This document shows, piece after piece, positions 13,388 to 30,712 of a stretch of 64,000 bases of DNA. The DNA lies in the NCBI GenBank assembly GCA_013365325.1, contig JABVXV010000126.1, forward strand, positions 1 to 64,000. The letters run 5' to 3'. A program made the translations under genes and the position numbers. How positions within the stretch are numbered: the first letter of the stretch is position 1; every line of letters starts with the position of its first letter. The notes beneath the pieces were generated by a model. It was not told the origin of the DNA. It did no database searches and worked only from the letters and a program-made list of their open reading frames with translations. The DNA comes from Dipetalonema caudispina. Taxonomy: Eukaryota > Nematoda > Chromadorea > Rhabditida > Onchocercidae.

Positions 13388-15141
13388 ATCTTTGCCATTA
13401 CTGAGATTTTGATCATAATGCTAAATTTTACTCGTTTCTCATCCTTCCATTTATAGAGTTTGGTTATAGGTTCCTCATTGATGACATATCTTTGTACATA
13501 CCCGAAGGTTTTTGTTAAACAGTTCATTATTTGTGTATAACTTGTCCACATCCTTCCCAACTTTCGTTTGTTTCTCAACTAATTAGAGTTACCTCAATTG
13601 TAGTAACTGTCATTCCAGTCATTGATTACGAAAGTCTTCTGGTGGTAACATCAGTTCGGATAGTGGAACTCTTCGGAACAGACTTTATTAGATTGTAGTG
13701 TCTGGTATAAGCAAATGATTTGCACATAATTGCACTGTTAAGGCGTAATTGCAAAAAAAAATGAAAAAGTTTTTTGAAGTTGAAGATGAATGCTGTTTCA
13801 CTAATATGTAAAACACGGGCTATGTACAGTTTTACTGTAATACGAAATTATTGCTTAAAACTTCCCATTTAATCGACCGCAGGTTTTACAAGATTAATTG
13901 AAATAGTCTTTGACCATTTCTTTAGGCTGGTTATGTTCCGTATTGGTGCTGAAACGGATTAATTTAAGTAACTTAACATAAATTAAAATCCATTTCTCTG
14001 TTATTAGTACAGTTAGTATAATACTGGGAGAGGAAACTTCCACATCACTGGTGAGAAAGGATCTATTGTATTGTAGTCATCACCGTTTCAATGTAAGAAA
14101 GTTAACTATAAGGCTAAATTCTTGAAATTGTTTTAATTTTTATAGATGAACGGTAGTAGTAGTATAAATAATGCATCGTATGTCATTTTATAATTATTGA
14201 TATAATACCCTTATGCCTTCCCTTTCATTCATGCTTTCATGTAAGACCATCTCAAGTTACAACACTCACGTAATTTACGGTAACCCTAGAAGCTATAGGT
14301 GGATCTTGCTGTTTAATTGATCGACATAAGGTCTTACTCTATCGAAAGAGATTATTGTACATGTAAACATCTGTTTTGTTACATGTCTTGTGTTAAATCC
14401 ATCGTTATTTTCACATTTTGGTTGTTATCAGGTTTCATAGAATTTCTATGGACTTAGGATAGTTATATCTCCGTAAGCGGGTTAAAGAGAAAAGAGGAAA
14501 GGGAAAGAAAATTAGCTGTGTAGATTTGGATGGTAGATGTGTGTATATGGTTTGCGGGTATCGTCATCATTTCCTTGTGCATACAACTTTCTCCTCACAA
14601 CCATATAGACTCATATAACAGTAGTTGGTGGCTTTTTGCTCATCTCATTTACATTGTTCCCCGCAAATGTATGATTGCATCCACGCCTCCAATACCCCCT
14701 TCCATTCTTAAAAAAATATAGTTTGTTGAAACTCCATTTTGTTTTGTATTTTGTAGCTATATGTTCCTTTATTGTGCGCTTGTGACTTCTTCATTGTCCA
14801 CTCGGGATTTTTCGGATTTCTGATTTCCAGGAACTCCGTTTAAACTTGATGAAGGAAGGGTGAAAGAGAAAAGGTTTAAGCAGGTACTTATCATGAAAAA
14901 CTAAGTTTGTTTTTCATTTAAATATATCTTGCATTATGGGTTGACAACTTTGAATGCAAAGATTTGTGTTAATATTTCCGAAGAAAAACAAGGAGTTAGA
15001 ACTAACAAGGAGTTAGAAGCAGAATCCTCTACAATGGTTTTTTCCTTACCTTAACCTAAAATCGGTAATAAAGTAATGCGTAATAGTAATTTTCCTTGCA
15101 TTCTTAGAGATTCGTTTATTGCTGGCAACGATTTTGAGGAT

Positions 15142-15175
15142 GGGTCAGATTCATGGATCCATCAGGATCTGACCC
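15142..15175. repeat. nested palindrome / hairpin upstream of the Smad start
   Basis: GGGTCAGAT (15142-15150) pairs perfectly with ATCTGACCC (15167-15175), and the space between them contains the palindrome ATGGATCCAT. It lies about 100 bases upstream of the predicted Smad ATG, just before a good trans-splice-like acceptor (TTTTTCTGTCAG ending at 15188). Confidence 0.7.
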
Positions 15176-15276
15176 CCTTTTTCTGTCAGATTTTCTCTTG
15201 AAAAATTAAGCTTATCTTTCTCGTATTATATAGTGAAAGGTGCAAACAAGCGATTATTTAAGAACTTGGAGTTTGA

Positions 15277-17725
<2,449 letters not shown>

Positions 17726-20184
17726 ATCTATTTTCTTATTTCATCTACTCACCGAAGGAGTTGTTTTTATTCTGTTATTGTGTATTATTTTGCGTTGTAT
17801 TTGATTGTGCCCGGTTTTTATAATCAAGAAATGTGTCTTGCAGTTATAGTTGAACTTATAGTTACTATGAATTATATCGTTTAATATGTCTAGCCCCGTT
17901 CCGAGGCATTAGAAAATTAATTTTTTTTTATATCCACATTACTGGTAGAGCACTCAGAAGAGAAAGCGCTATGCAGTCAGTAAGAATTCTTAATGCTATT
18001 TTTTAAAATTTTTCTTTTTCTGATTTTGCTCATCACTTTTAGGCCATAAGGGTGTTTGTTGTTTTTACTGTCTGTTTCACGCTAACATTATTAGTAGATT
18101 AAATTCAGAAACATGCTTTTTGAAGTGGAGTTTCTTATGATAAAGTAGGATCGCCGTTCAAAATTCTTGTTAACGGCAGAATTCCATTCTTAGGAAAACA
18201 TAATGGGTTTATTCGCGCAAGAGCGCTCTATAACCGGGTTTTATCCGTATGAAAGGAAATGGTTACGGTTGGCCTCTGAGAAGAGTTTGCATTTGTGGTT
18301 AATAGTGACGGGCCGATATTGCGAGTACTTTGGTCAGGTGGACCCGGGGATGGATTTTTATGGCTTACGATGATACTGTCCGCTTATTGTGTAGTAATCC
18401 AGGAATCGGTCATATAAAGACTACTGTTAGTGTAAAAGTTGAATTTTTGTTTGCTTGCCCAATATTTTTTATCATTTTCGTCTGTAACTGCTCAAAGATA
18501 CTTTCTTTTAAAATGTGGTTCCTAGCGGTCATCTGAACTGTTGCACTTTTTGTTCCCATTTTGCAAGCCTTTTTTATATCCATTTTTCATAAGAGTTTTC
18601 TTTTGATTACTTGATTACTGTTTTTTTTTTTTTTTTTCATTTAGGAAATTGTGATTTTTAATTTACAAAGTATTGATGGTTTATATTTACATATCTCTTC
18701 CTCTATTTTAAAGCTATTTTTTGGTATATTTCATTATTTTAATCATCTTTTATTGTTTAATATTTTGTTCCATGTGAACTGCAATGTCTCTTGTCGGCCT
18801 GAACACACTAAATTTATTAACAACGATTATGGCTGTCATCCGTGAAAATCTGATCCAAAATAACGAATTGATCGCTTTACAGGAGATTGTTTCATGATTT
18901 CGGGCGAATGTATGCAGTTCTCACCCCTTTTATATGGTTATTCGATTATTATGTAATGCATAATTGATGTTAGCAGGATTTGGACCTAATACAGAAAATG
19001 TTATGTTGTTAAGAGCAGTATGTTAGGATCATCAGAATAACATTGTTTTCAATGCGAATGCTATGATTTGCGCCACGAGCCTATCAAAACGGTAGCTTTT
19101 ATGATATTCCATTTGATTAATCTTATGAATGGGATTCAGTGGTTTGTTTAGAATAGACATGCGGAAAACAATTTTTAAACAGATTATCGGGTACGGTTGT
19201 AATTTTTGTTTTTCGGAAGGATATGTTTCTCGAAAAGATGGGTTAGTTTAACAGATAAGCGCGCGTAGATGAAGGAAACCTTTCCATCTAAAATTTCCAG
19301 TTAATTGCAAATTGTTACCATGCTTCAGCAACTCTTCATATGCACTGGAGAGTCGCGAAAATTTCCTTAGGCTTCTTCCGGTGTGGATTACTTCAGCACT
19401 CCACTTTAGTAAGCTCTCATTATGATATTGTCTAGTCTTAGTTTGACTCCCAGGTGGGAAATTTTGAATTAAATCCGCTCTTCTCATTTGACAGTTGCTG
19501 CTTGTATATCTTTACGGATAACTAATGGCATGACTGTATCGTCGGGAAATGATTATAGCCTGAGGGACGCTTGTAGGTCGTGGTTTAAAGAAATAAAAAA
19601 TGCGAGTTTTTGCAATCATGCTTAAAATGGGATGTGGGATAAGACTAAAATGAATTGAAATATTTAACTGTAAGGACCAAAAAATACTGACCATCTGTAA
19701 ATTGATCTTCGCTTCCTCCTTTGTCCACCATTTAGCGAATGGATTTTCTCTACAATTAATTTTTATGACGTTTTGGAAATCAATACCTAATATGCATTTG
19801 AATAGAGCTTTGCGGTACAACAAAACTACATCACAAAACGTGTTAGTGTTTTCATTGATTTTCAAATCTTTACGATTCAAATTCACACTGTTTTTATAAC
19901 CATAATAAAAAAAACTTGTCAAGTTGCAGAATTATACGCTTTCATGTTTCATAGTTTAAATTATGGAATGAAGTTGAAGTGTTTTCATTTCAAAATTATA
20001 TTTTCCATTTTAAATTATTTTTAAATTTTAAACTAATTCTATCGATATATAACCCTCCCCGAGTATATCTTCCAGTTAAGATTCTTTAGCCGTTAATTCA
20101 ATTCATTTCACCGCCAGCAAATACACTTGTGACTTCTCATCCTATCCATATTTTGCAAACGTGGAATAAACGTGACGTGAAAAA
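17726..20184. other. Smad 3' region / intergenic, with coding-like fragments
   Basis: The plus strand stays T/G-rich to about 19 kb, which suggests a long 3'UTR or further transcribed sequence of the Smad gene. A GC-richer block at about 18150-18420 contains short protein-like frames, for example one with VNGRIPFLGKHNG and another with CEYFGQVDPGMDFYG, but each ends quickly. On the minus strand, 19248-19590 holds coding-like sequence: one frame ends at a TGA that overlaps the ATG of a 79-codon frame (19248-19487) beginning MRRADLIQNFPPG. None of these is recognised. Confidence 0.35.
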
Positions 20185-20190
20185 TTTATT
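20185..20190 (-). terminator. poly(A) signal AATAAA of the minus-strand collagen
   Basis: AATAAA on the minus strand, about 93 bases after the collagen stop codon. Confidence 0.7.
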
Positions 20191-20282
20191 TGGTTATTGT
20201 TGATATAGCTAGGCGACAAATCGACAAAATGGCAGTCTGATGTAAGGATGAGGACTTCGAGTGATACATTCTAACAACCCAT

Positions 20283-22256
<1,974 letters not shown>

Positions 22257-22350
22257 TCTCCGATCGTTGTTGTATCCTTCTCCTCCTCTTTTCTCTTCTG
22301 GCAGCAGGAGTTGCAGGCTTCGATAGTATTTGCTGTTGTGATCCTCCTAC

Positions 22351-22361
22351 TCTTTTATATA
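22351..22361 (-). promoter_or_regulatory. TATA box of the collagen gene (TATATAAAAGA)
   Basis: A strong TATA box on the minus strand, 95 bases upstream of the collagen start codon. Cuticle collagens are sharply stage-regulated, so a focused TATA promoter is expected. Confidence 0.75.
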
Positions 22362-22418
22362 CAGTGAACCCTACTGCACCTCTGGAACTCGTTTCTCAAC
22401 GAGCACGCCCTGATTCGA

Positions 22419-22619
22419 TCAGTATTTCTTGCTTCTTTGAATTCTTCGCAATCCAGCGACAGGTTGTTCAATGGCAATTGCAAAGATCAGAAGAAGGATG
22501 ATAGGAAGTAAGGGATAGCGCAGGTAAGGTGAACATAGCGAATCACAAGCACCCGCCCGTAATGCCCCGCAGGCATCTACACACCCCTCCAATCGCGACA
22601 CCGGCTTTGCAACCGCCAT
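22419..22619 (-). CDS. hypothetical 66-residue ORF, Cys-rich with one membrane segment
   Basis: A single ATG-started frame with an in-frame TAG directly before the ATG. It has a cysteine-rich head (GCVDACGALRAGACDSLC), a hydrophobic segment (LLPIILLLIFAIAI) and a basic tail (LRRIQRSKK). The stretch is distinctly GC-richer than its surroundings. It lies just upstream of the collagen TATA box on the same strand. No family is recognised. It may be a real small membrane protein, an exon of a larger gene, or simply the GC-rich upstream region of the collagen promoter. Confidence 0.25.
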   Translation of the reverse strand: MAVAKPVSRLEGCVDACGALRAGACDSLCSPYLRYPLLPIILLLIFAIAIEQPVAGLRRIQRSKKY

Positions 22620-22709
22620 CTACTTACGAGGCCTCCTACCACTTACTACAAAAATTTCCTGCAGCAAAGACGTCTCCATTTTATTCGAACTAATTGTTTT
22701 CTTTTATAT

Positions 22710-22798
22710 CCACATACACATATACTCACATACACATGCACACATACACACACACATACACACCTACACACACACAGACGAACACATACAAACACACC
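22710..22798. repeat. (CA)n-rich imperfect microsatellite
   Basis: Imperfect CACATA/CACA repeats upstream of the collagen promoter region. Confidence 0.9.
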
Positions 22799-24250
22799 CT
22801 TTTCCACCCGTCACTCAAATTGAAGCCCGTCATTTTTTAAAGTTGTTGCTACTGAAGGCAATCAGTCTTTGTGATAGAAGCATTTTAGTGGAAGAATGAA
22901 ATGCGATTGTTGTGCATTTCTAGTTGTGACAATTTTTGATCGGTTTCATTTTGGTCAATATATTTAGTAGCATCATATCGAACATAAAATCTAATTTCTG
23001 TCATGAAGCGACAAAACCAGCGACGGAAGAAAATAAGCAGGATTAATCTGCAATTGATTACTTACAATTTATTCATTAATCTCTTGCTATCTGACTGAAT
23101 TAAATCGGATTTATCATAGAATATAAATAAATGTAGTATCACAATGATATCAAATGAAAATATTGCAATATGCTGTAGCATAATTTTTTTTTAGTGCATT
23201 CATTTGTTATATTGTGATAAACTCACTGCTGATAGCAGCCAGATTGTGATTAAATGAAAGATTGATGACTCTCTGTTGAATGATTGAACAGTGTTCTTTG
23301 ATTATTATAATCGAATAATTCATTTATTTCACCGTTGCAAATTCTATTTCTTTTGATAAGTAAAAATTTTATAGAAATGTGAATTGTAGTGATCGGAAAT
23401 TCGAATGATTCGAACTTGACATTCAACGTTCCGAAGTTCTTTTCAAATTAAATTATTGTATGAATCTGCATTTATGATCACCATTTAATTCACTTCGTCC
23501 TTTTACCATACATCAAATGTTGAACTGTCCTATCCTTAGGTTGAACTGTCCTTGAATTGTCTTTTTGACATTGCGTGGTATGTCCTTCAATCCGATCCAT
23601 TAGTTTGTTTCTTTTGCAATTCAATTGCATTTCTTCAGAGTTATATATACTTGCATAATTTTTGTAAGTTCTTTTTCATTTGCGCTGTTAATAATTTGTT
23701 GACATTTCAACAATCCATTAATGTTACGCTGTAGTTATTACCATATATTCTTAATTTCAGCACTATGTAAAAATGAGGTAGAAAGAGTTATTACAGCTGT
23801 TCTGATACTCATTTTATCCTTCTTTTCCTTCTTATTAATCAATTTTTTCTCCCAATGATTCAATACTGTCCATTACTTAACAATGACATGATTATATCTC
23901 GAATATAACAGTTATATGTGGACTTTTTTCATGAAGGAAATTCATTAGTTGCAACAATGGTCAAATCATTCTCCCTAATCCATTTGTTCGATTATTTAAA
24001 TTGAATTTTAAATATTTCAATCATATATACCATAGATGTGTTTAAATTTGAATGATTAAATACTGATTCGTCGAAATTTTGATTACTGATACTGCAAAAG
24101 TGAAGAAAAGGGAGGAAGAAACTGGAATAATGACGCAAAGTGAAATTTTTATTCATAGGTTGCATGAAACATTGATGGTGAACCGCGGTCATCAAAAAAA
24201 AAAAAAAAAAAAATGAAAGGGATGGAATCTTTGAAAAATTTTACAATCGT

Positions 24251-24320
24251 ATATATGTATATATGTGTATGTGTATGTGTGTGTGTGTGTGTGTGTGTAT
24301 GTGTGTGTGTGTGTGTGTGT
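24251..24320. repeat. (GT)n microsatellite
   Basis: TATG/TGTG-rich lead-in followed by long uninterrupted GT runs, then a T-tract. Confidence 0.95.
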
Positions 24321-24846
24321 TTTTTTTTCTCTTTTTTGTATAATGTATTACCACCAATGAACACTGAAATTTTTTATCGTTTAACAGACTGTTTAATTGT
24401 AGATCGCATTAGCGAAACAGCGGCATAATTTAATGATGTCACATTTTCGTCTTGCTAATTATATCATTAAATTCTCCGGATATTCAAGATTTTCAATAGA
24501 TAATTCAATTAACTTCTGAATTTTCCTCTCGAAAGATTTCTTCATATTTGGAAAGTGGGGAGGGAAAAAAAAAATGAAATCAAACCTAAAATTTGTGAAT
24601 GCAATTTGTGTTATATTTGGGACCAGAAGACATTTTGTAATTATCGAAAAAAACTTTAAAATTCAAATAGAATGGTTAAAATTTCCAGATGGAAATTTTA
24701 CTGCATTTTTTGGCTATAAATATATATTAAGTTCTAGACAACAACTATCGTCGTCTCATTGCTGCCATCAATCCATCATTTGTGTTCATGTGCACAATCA
24801 TTTTTTGATAGTAAACTGTATTGGTGAAGAATTTTCTTCTCTCTAG

Positions 24847-24893
24847 AAAATGATGAGAGATGAAAGAGATCCTTAAAGGGTGGGTGTATCATT
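24847..24893. repeat. dispersed direct repeat, copy 2
   Basis: Partner of 21990-22032: same orientation, same AGAGATCCTTAAAGG core and TGTATCATT end, 2.8 kb away on the other side of the collagen 5' region. Confidence 0.8.
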
Positions 24894-26008
24894 TTGTTTT
24901 TAGAACCCAAGTAATTTTTCTTTGAACGACTCATACATCCTGACAGAACCCTAAAAATCATGGAATACAAAAAAAAAAAAATAAACCGTCAGTTTTACTG
25001 TTCAATTGGTATTTTTTACATGAAATTGAAAAAGTTTGAAATGGCATGCTCGATGATTGCGTTATTTAAGCTAATTTGGTTTTTTTTTTTTTACAATACA
25101 ACTGATAATTTATACCTTTCCCAACAAATTGTCGATTTTTTTTTTTTTTTTGAATTTCTAAAGGAATTAGAATTTTTTGAATTCTTCCTTCAAACAGTAG
25201 GATCTCGGATCAATGTTATATTATATGATTTTAACTATATATTTGGAAAAAAAAATTTAAGAAACAACTGTTAGTTAAGTTATAATGAAGAGAATTTGTT
25301 CCTTCAAAATTATAAAATATTTTATTTAGCGTATCGTCCTGCATATTACGCATACCACCTCACTAATCGACATTATTATCAGTTGTGTTCTGCCGTAACC
25401 TGTGATATAATTGTTAATTTTTCGATGCTTTGAAATTTTTGTCACTAATATATCAATTTGAAATACTTTGAACTGTACGGTAATTTCAGAAAAAAAATCC
25501 GTTTTTTGATTGGTCTTTTCTCAGAATTTTAGAACTTCGAGGTGGAAGCGGAAAATAGAAATTTTGAAGCATTTTGGAATATCAAAACTAAAAAAGTACC
25601 TTGCTTAATAATTAAAAGATGTCCTATAAATCCCTAAATATACGGATACTTTACTTTCAATATTTTGCATTTGCTCAAATTTCTGGATGAGCTACTCATT
25701 TTTTTTTTTAATGTAGCACTCTTTTTTGGTAATGCACTTACGAATTTTTTGAAATACTAATTCATTTATTTAAAAAAATTCTTTACAAGAAATAGCCGGT
25801 TTTCAAATTCTTCAGTGTTTAACAAATCAAAAATATGATTTGTTGCTAAAATTTTTTGTTAGATGTACGGTACATTTACTATGGATAGTAATGATCAGAT
25901 AATGAAAAAGTATATTCCAATTTTCAAGCAATCTGAGAGAACACTGAATGCAAACAAAAAGCGTAAACATTCTTTGAGACACTGAAGCATAACCGTTGCA
26001 ACCGTTTT

Positions 26009-26126
26009 AAAATGTGTGAATCAGATTTTCTATAGAAGGAAATCATTGGATGATTTAATAATAGTGCTTATTAAACACTCTACAGGAGCTTATTACACTT
26101 TGTAGAAGATCTGATTCACACATTTT
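26009..26126. repeat. 24-bp inverted repeat with 70-bp loop (foldback element)
   Basis: The left arm 26009-26032 (AAAATGTGTGAATCAGAT, then TTTCTA) pairs with the right arm 26103-26126 at 23 of 24 positions. The single difference would be a G-U wobble in RNA. The inner sequence shows weaker further pairing. This is much longer than expected by chance. It could be a MITE relic or a hairpin transcript. No coding frame covers it. Confidence 0.85.
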
Positions 26127-29100
26127 CAACGAGCAAATATTAAAGAATGTAGGAAAAAAATAAACAATGGTTAAATGTCAAGCAGGAACTAAACCACCCA
26201 AAAAAATGTCGATATCAAACAACTGCAAAAGAATCGAGGAAGGAACACATTGTGGTTTACAGAATTCAGCCTAAAATAAATTGCATCAGTTGTGAGATAT
26301 GATGAAAGACGTAAGTGATATTGCTTATTCAGGCTTATGACAGACATGAAATATGATTTTACAATCAGATATTGATTCATGTCGTAAGCTTAGGAAAGAG
26401 CCGAAAGAGTAAACCTATGATATCTGATCGAAAATTGTTCGATAATTAAATAATTTGAGATTTCTTTTACATCTTTCTTCTCTTAGCGCCCTCTTCACTC
26501 TATCTACCTCTCCCTTTCCAACTCTCGATCAGAAAGAAATGAACCTGTCTCCATCCTTCTATCTTGAACGTATAAACGAATCTAATTTTTTTCCTTAAAA
26601 AATTGAACAACAAAAGATGAGAAGTGTTCGATCGGAAAGGTCAAAAGTTTTGAGTGAACGATAAAAGTGATTCATACTCAAATTTTACAACATTTTACTG
26701 CTTTACAAAAGGATTTTGAAATATTTCATTTATGCATTTCAATGACTAGTAAATGGGTTGAACTGAAAATTGATAAGTTTTAGTTTTCTTTAGAAGTAAC
26801 CTAGTAGAAAACAAGCGCATATATTTCTTATATTTTTATTTATTTTTAACAGTAATTTCTATGAGGAGTGAAATATTAATTGCCTAATGGGTAAGATTTG
26901 AGCAATGAATAAAAATTGAAATAGTGTAATTTAGAAGAGTTTGCATTCTAAATTTAATTCTTAAGAAATTCTAACTATACGACTAATCTTATTCGAATTC
27001 ACGTTTGCTAATCATTAGAAAAGTTATCCAAAAAGTCATTTTCACTTTTCATGAAAGGTTACCATAACATTTATTCATGTACATATCACTAAAATTTCTT
27101 CGTAATAAAACAATTGTCAGTATATTGGCTGCTTGAAACAAATTAAAAATGTCAACTTCTAGCCGATGCCATTCAATTTTGATAGGATTTCGTTGTCTGC
27201 CCTCAAATAAATATAGTTAAGAGAAGTTTCGAAAACTGACATGCATTTAAGGTTTTCAGATGATTTGATAAAAAATTATCCCAAAAAATTTCCTAAAATT
27301 TAATTTCCCATCCCATTCATCATTTATTGAGCATTGTTCCTTTCTCGAAAAATTGAACAGAAATTTCAAAAAAACAAATCGGAAAACTCAGCAACAATGG
27401 GAAATCCCTGAAAAAAAAAAGAGAAAAAAAAACAAGAGCAGTTAAAAAAAATACTAATTTGTCATTGGTAAAAAAGTGCTTTGCAACGAAGAAGGTAATT
27501 TTAAATTACTGCATGACATATCAAAATTTGTTTTGTATAGAATCATAATCAGCAAATATTCATGAAATGGCTAATGAATAACAAAAAGTGCAGAATATGT
27601 TAATGATTTCAAAATTGAATGGTCATACACACAACAACACATGGTGCTATTTATTTGATCATTCTAATGATTATAAGCAAAGGAACGTTTTTTTTTTTCC
27701 AAGTTAAAAAAAAAAATACTTTGAATGGTATAAAATGAAACTGAGGAAGTGAAAAAAGAAAAGAAAAAAACGAATGGAAGTAATCAGTAATACAAATTTA
27801 AATGTTGATGTTTCAAAAATAAACTGGTTTAGTTAAAGTAATATGTCGGGAAAATCAAACGATCCGAACTAATTTCTTTCCAATTTGTAATTTAAATTAT
27901 CAAAACTTGAGTAATTTTACAAATTGACATTTGCGGATTCTATTCTGTTTCGTATGATTCCTCCATTTAGTGTTTTATTTGGCGTTAAGGATGCGAAAAA
28001 AAAAATGCTTTTTAGTGGCCTAAAATATGTTAAGCTATTGAAATGAAAATATATCGTATGAATAAGAAAAATTGAATTTGTTGATCATATGATAAAAATT
28101 TGGGAAAGACGTATCATGGAAAAATCATGAAAGTTTGAGTATACATGCAAAATGGAATTCATAAATTAAGTGAATTCTGTGAAGAGTGGAAGAACGCAAA
28201 TTTGATGGAAAAATAGGTGCAGATAATTGTTTGATTACACTATGCAATGAACCTTTCGTATTTTCAAAATTTCCAGATTGCCTGGAAATTTTTGAATTTT
28301 ATGCAGTTATTTCCAAAATTTTAAGAGAGAAAAATTTTAAACAATTGGAGTTCTCAATCTTCTTTCGCTTTTTTGAATTGATATTTTAATTTAGACTCAA
28401 ATGAAAATGTGGATGAGTAAGCTTTTGATGTCATTGTGAGTTTAAGAGGAAAAAGTTATAAAATTTTCACACTAAAAGTGAAAATTAGTGCAGAAAAAGT
28501 GCATTAGGCAATAATCGGATGAATTCCTTTTAAACTACGACAAAATAACGGAAATGCTGCGACTTCTAAGTTCAACTTGCCGTGCTATTTTGAAAAAACA
28601 GCATGGGAAGAATTCAACTCGATTCATTTTCAGAATGGATTGACAAATTAGATGGAAACCTAAAAATGATTAAGAATAGAAAATTGATAATGAAGAGACT
28701 GAAAAAAATATTCAAATTTTTATGCTACAAATAAGAATCCAAGAAGTGCTTCATCAAAAAATATATGTTAAATTTTGATTTATTGAAGAAATTGCTTTTT
28801 TTAATTAACTTTGAAGTTTTCTAATTCTGAATTATTTAAACGGAGAATTTTGCAGCCTTTTGCAACTTTTTTATAACGTTTGCAAGACAAAATTACTTCT
28901 CTACGTTGCATAAAATTTTAAATTGAAAGAATTTAAAATTTCAATTTTCAATGTATTTTAAACAAATTCTAACCGGACCATTGTAATGATTCCCTTTGTA
29001 GAAACTAGAATTTAATACACTGCGACGAAATCTCGTTCGTAGTCGAAAAGGAAAAACAATTATGCTGCGGAAAATAACAAAACTCGTTCACAAGCAATTT

Positions 29101-30712
29101 TTTCAACTGATAGAATCAGTTGAAAAAAAGGTGTTTTTAAGAATTTTGATGATATTATCAAAGTCCGAAAATTTCACCTTCTCCATCAAGCAAAATGAAA
29201 AATGTGCTTTTTACAAAAATTATCAAAATTATCCAATTGGCCAATATTGTACCAGTTTTAGAGTTAATACAACATTATGCCTAATTCGGCTTTATATAAA
29301 AATTTTCTGAATTCTGTTCATTTTAACTATTTCTTAAATGATCAGTAGAAATGAAAAAAGAAACATTGAACTTAGCCAGTAATAACTTCTATCCAATGCT
29401 AAATTATTTGCAATCATAATGAAATCAATTAAATTAAGACGAAATTACTTAAATAGATTTGTCAATTAAAAAATAAACAAATTTGTACAGCTCATAAATT
29501 CAAAAATATTTTAGCATTAAATTTTTAAAGAATAACAAAAATAAGTGTCAAAATAAGAATTGTGCTTTTGAAAGCAATTCAATGATTCATATAATTTGTG
29601 ATTCAAACGGACATGTCACGTATGTGCTCCACTCCAACATCATCCGGACAAAGAATTAATTACACATTGAACTCATTACCTTTCTGCTCATATTGTTTTA
29701 CCATTTTGTTGACTCATTTACCTTACTCACAATTATGACATAATCGTTATTTAGTGCAATTAAAAACAATTCCATTTTCCATTTTGGAATGCTGCTGTTG
29801 CTAAGCAAACAAGCTAAATGGAATAATAACTTTTAAATATCATTTTGTATGATAAAAACTGCAAGTATATTAATTAATACTAAATTTTTTCCAACAATTA
29901 ACTCAATATTTGATAAAAAGTTCAAAGTATTGACTGAGACTTGATATGCTTCAAAAATTGAGAAGCACATCACATTAATAGCAAATTCATAAATAAATAA
30001 TGAATACAGGAATGAATTAAAGTATCTAAAATTTGATATTTCTTTTTTCATTCTTTTTTTTACAATGTTTCAGTTTGCCTTTCAACAAATTCTTTGTTCT
30101 GCTTTTATTTTTAAGCGACTTCTTTTCCGCCATTCTTAACGGATGCCATTTCATCATCAGTTCATTTTTCAAATCCTTCTTCTTATACTTATTTCCTATT
30201 GTTTTCAAATTTTCATCTTCAAAATTTTTTTCTTTTTTTTAATTGTTGAAAAGAATGGTCAGTGGATATTATAAGTATGTCAATTTTTACGGAAAGCACT
30301 GTAACATTAAAAAGTGTTTATCGTACCGTCATAGACTTTTTATCGCAAGTTGAAAAGATTATCAAATTTGGCCATTTAAAACGGGAGATACAATTTATAG
30401 TATTAGTAAATAAACTGAAACGATTTGATAGTTCAAAAGGATCCGTAAGACAACATTTGGCGTTTAAATTGGTTAGAATAACGAAGAGTTGGATACGGAA
30501 CAACCGGATATAATCGTGGTTTTTAGTTTACGATAATTGCATTGAATCATGCATCATCTCCGTCGTACAGCTCTTGTGATGGTTGCAATAAAATTTCAAC
30601 AGTGAAACTTATTGTGAATTTGTATTTCATTACAACACTTATAATTCCATTCAAATTTTAATTTTCCATGAATACTAAATTTATGGCAACAAATTAGTCA
30701 GATAAGTGAGTA

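Larger units (their letters stand above)
10288..15180 (+). other. region upstream of the Smad gene; probable promoter, 5'UTR or introns
   Basis: No MH1-domain exon is recognisable. Candidate exons with good splice signals are 12124-12208 (acceptor TTTCAG, donor ATG/GTAAGT, open frame containing MRRPCSPYILIRK) and about 12810-12879, with a weaker one at about 14832-14881. Their phases do not chain convincingly into the Smad coding exons. From about 11.4 kb the plus strand becomes rich in T and G and has fewer A-tracts, as in the Smad introns, so transcription may start in this region. A perfect CRE-type palindrome (11140-11149) and a 21-bp inverted repeat (13256-13387) are listed separately. 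Confidence 0.4.
22800..30712. other. long AT-rich intergenic stretch
   Basis: No recognisable gene in about 8 kb. It contains a (GT)n microsatellite, copy 2 of a dispersed repeat (24847-24893), a long-stem inverted repeat (26009-26126) and many homopolymer tracts. Some short frames have mildly protein-like composition: 28186-28389 (starts GTG), 29062-29310 (starts ATG, 82 codons) and 30262-30513. They match no family I recognise, and I do not call them genes. Confidence 0.5.

Noticed and set aside
19512..19922. 136-codon minus-strand frame
   Set aside because: The upstream two thirds are AT-rich and non-protein-like. Only the last part looks coding, and the signal there shifts between frames; kept only as part of the 18.1-19.6 kb finding.
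24149..24428. Frames with long Cys-Val or His-Thr runs
   Set aside because: Translation of the (GT)n microsatellite.
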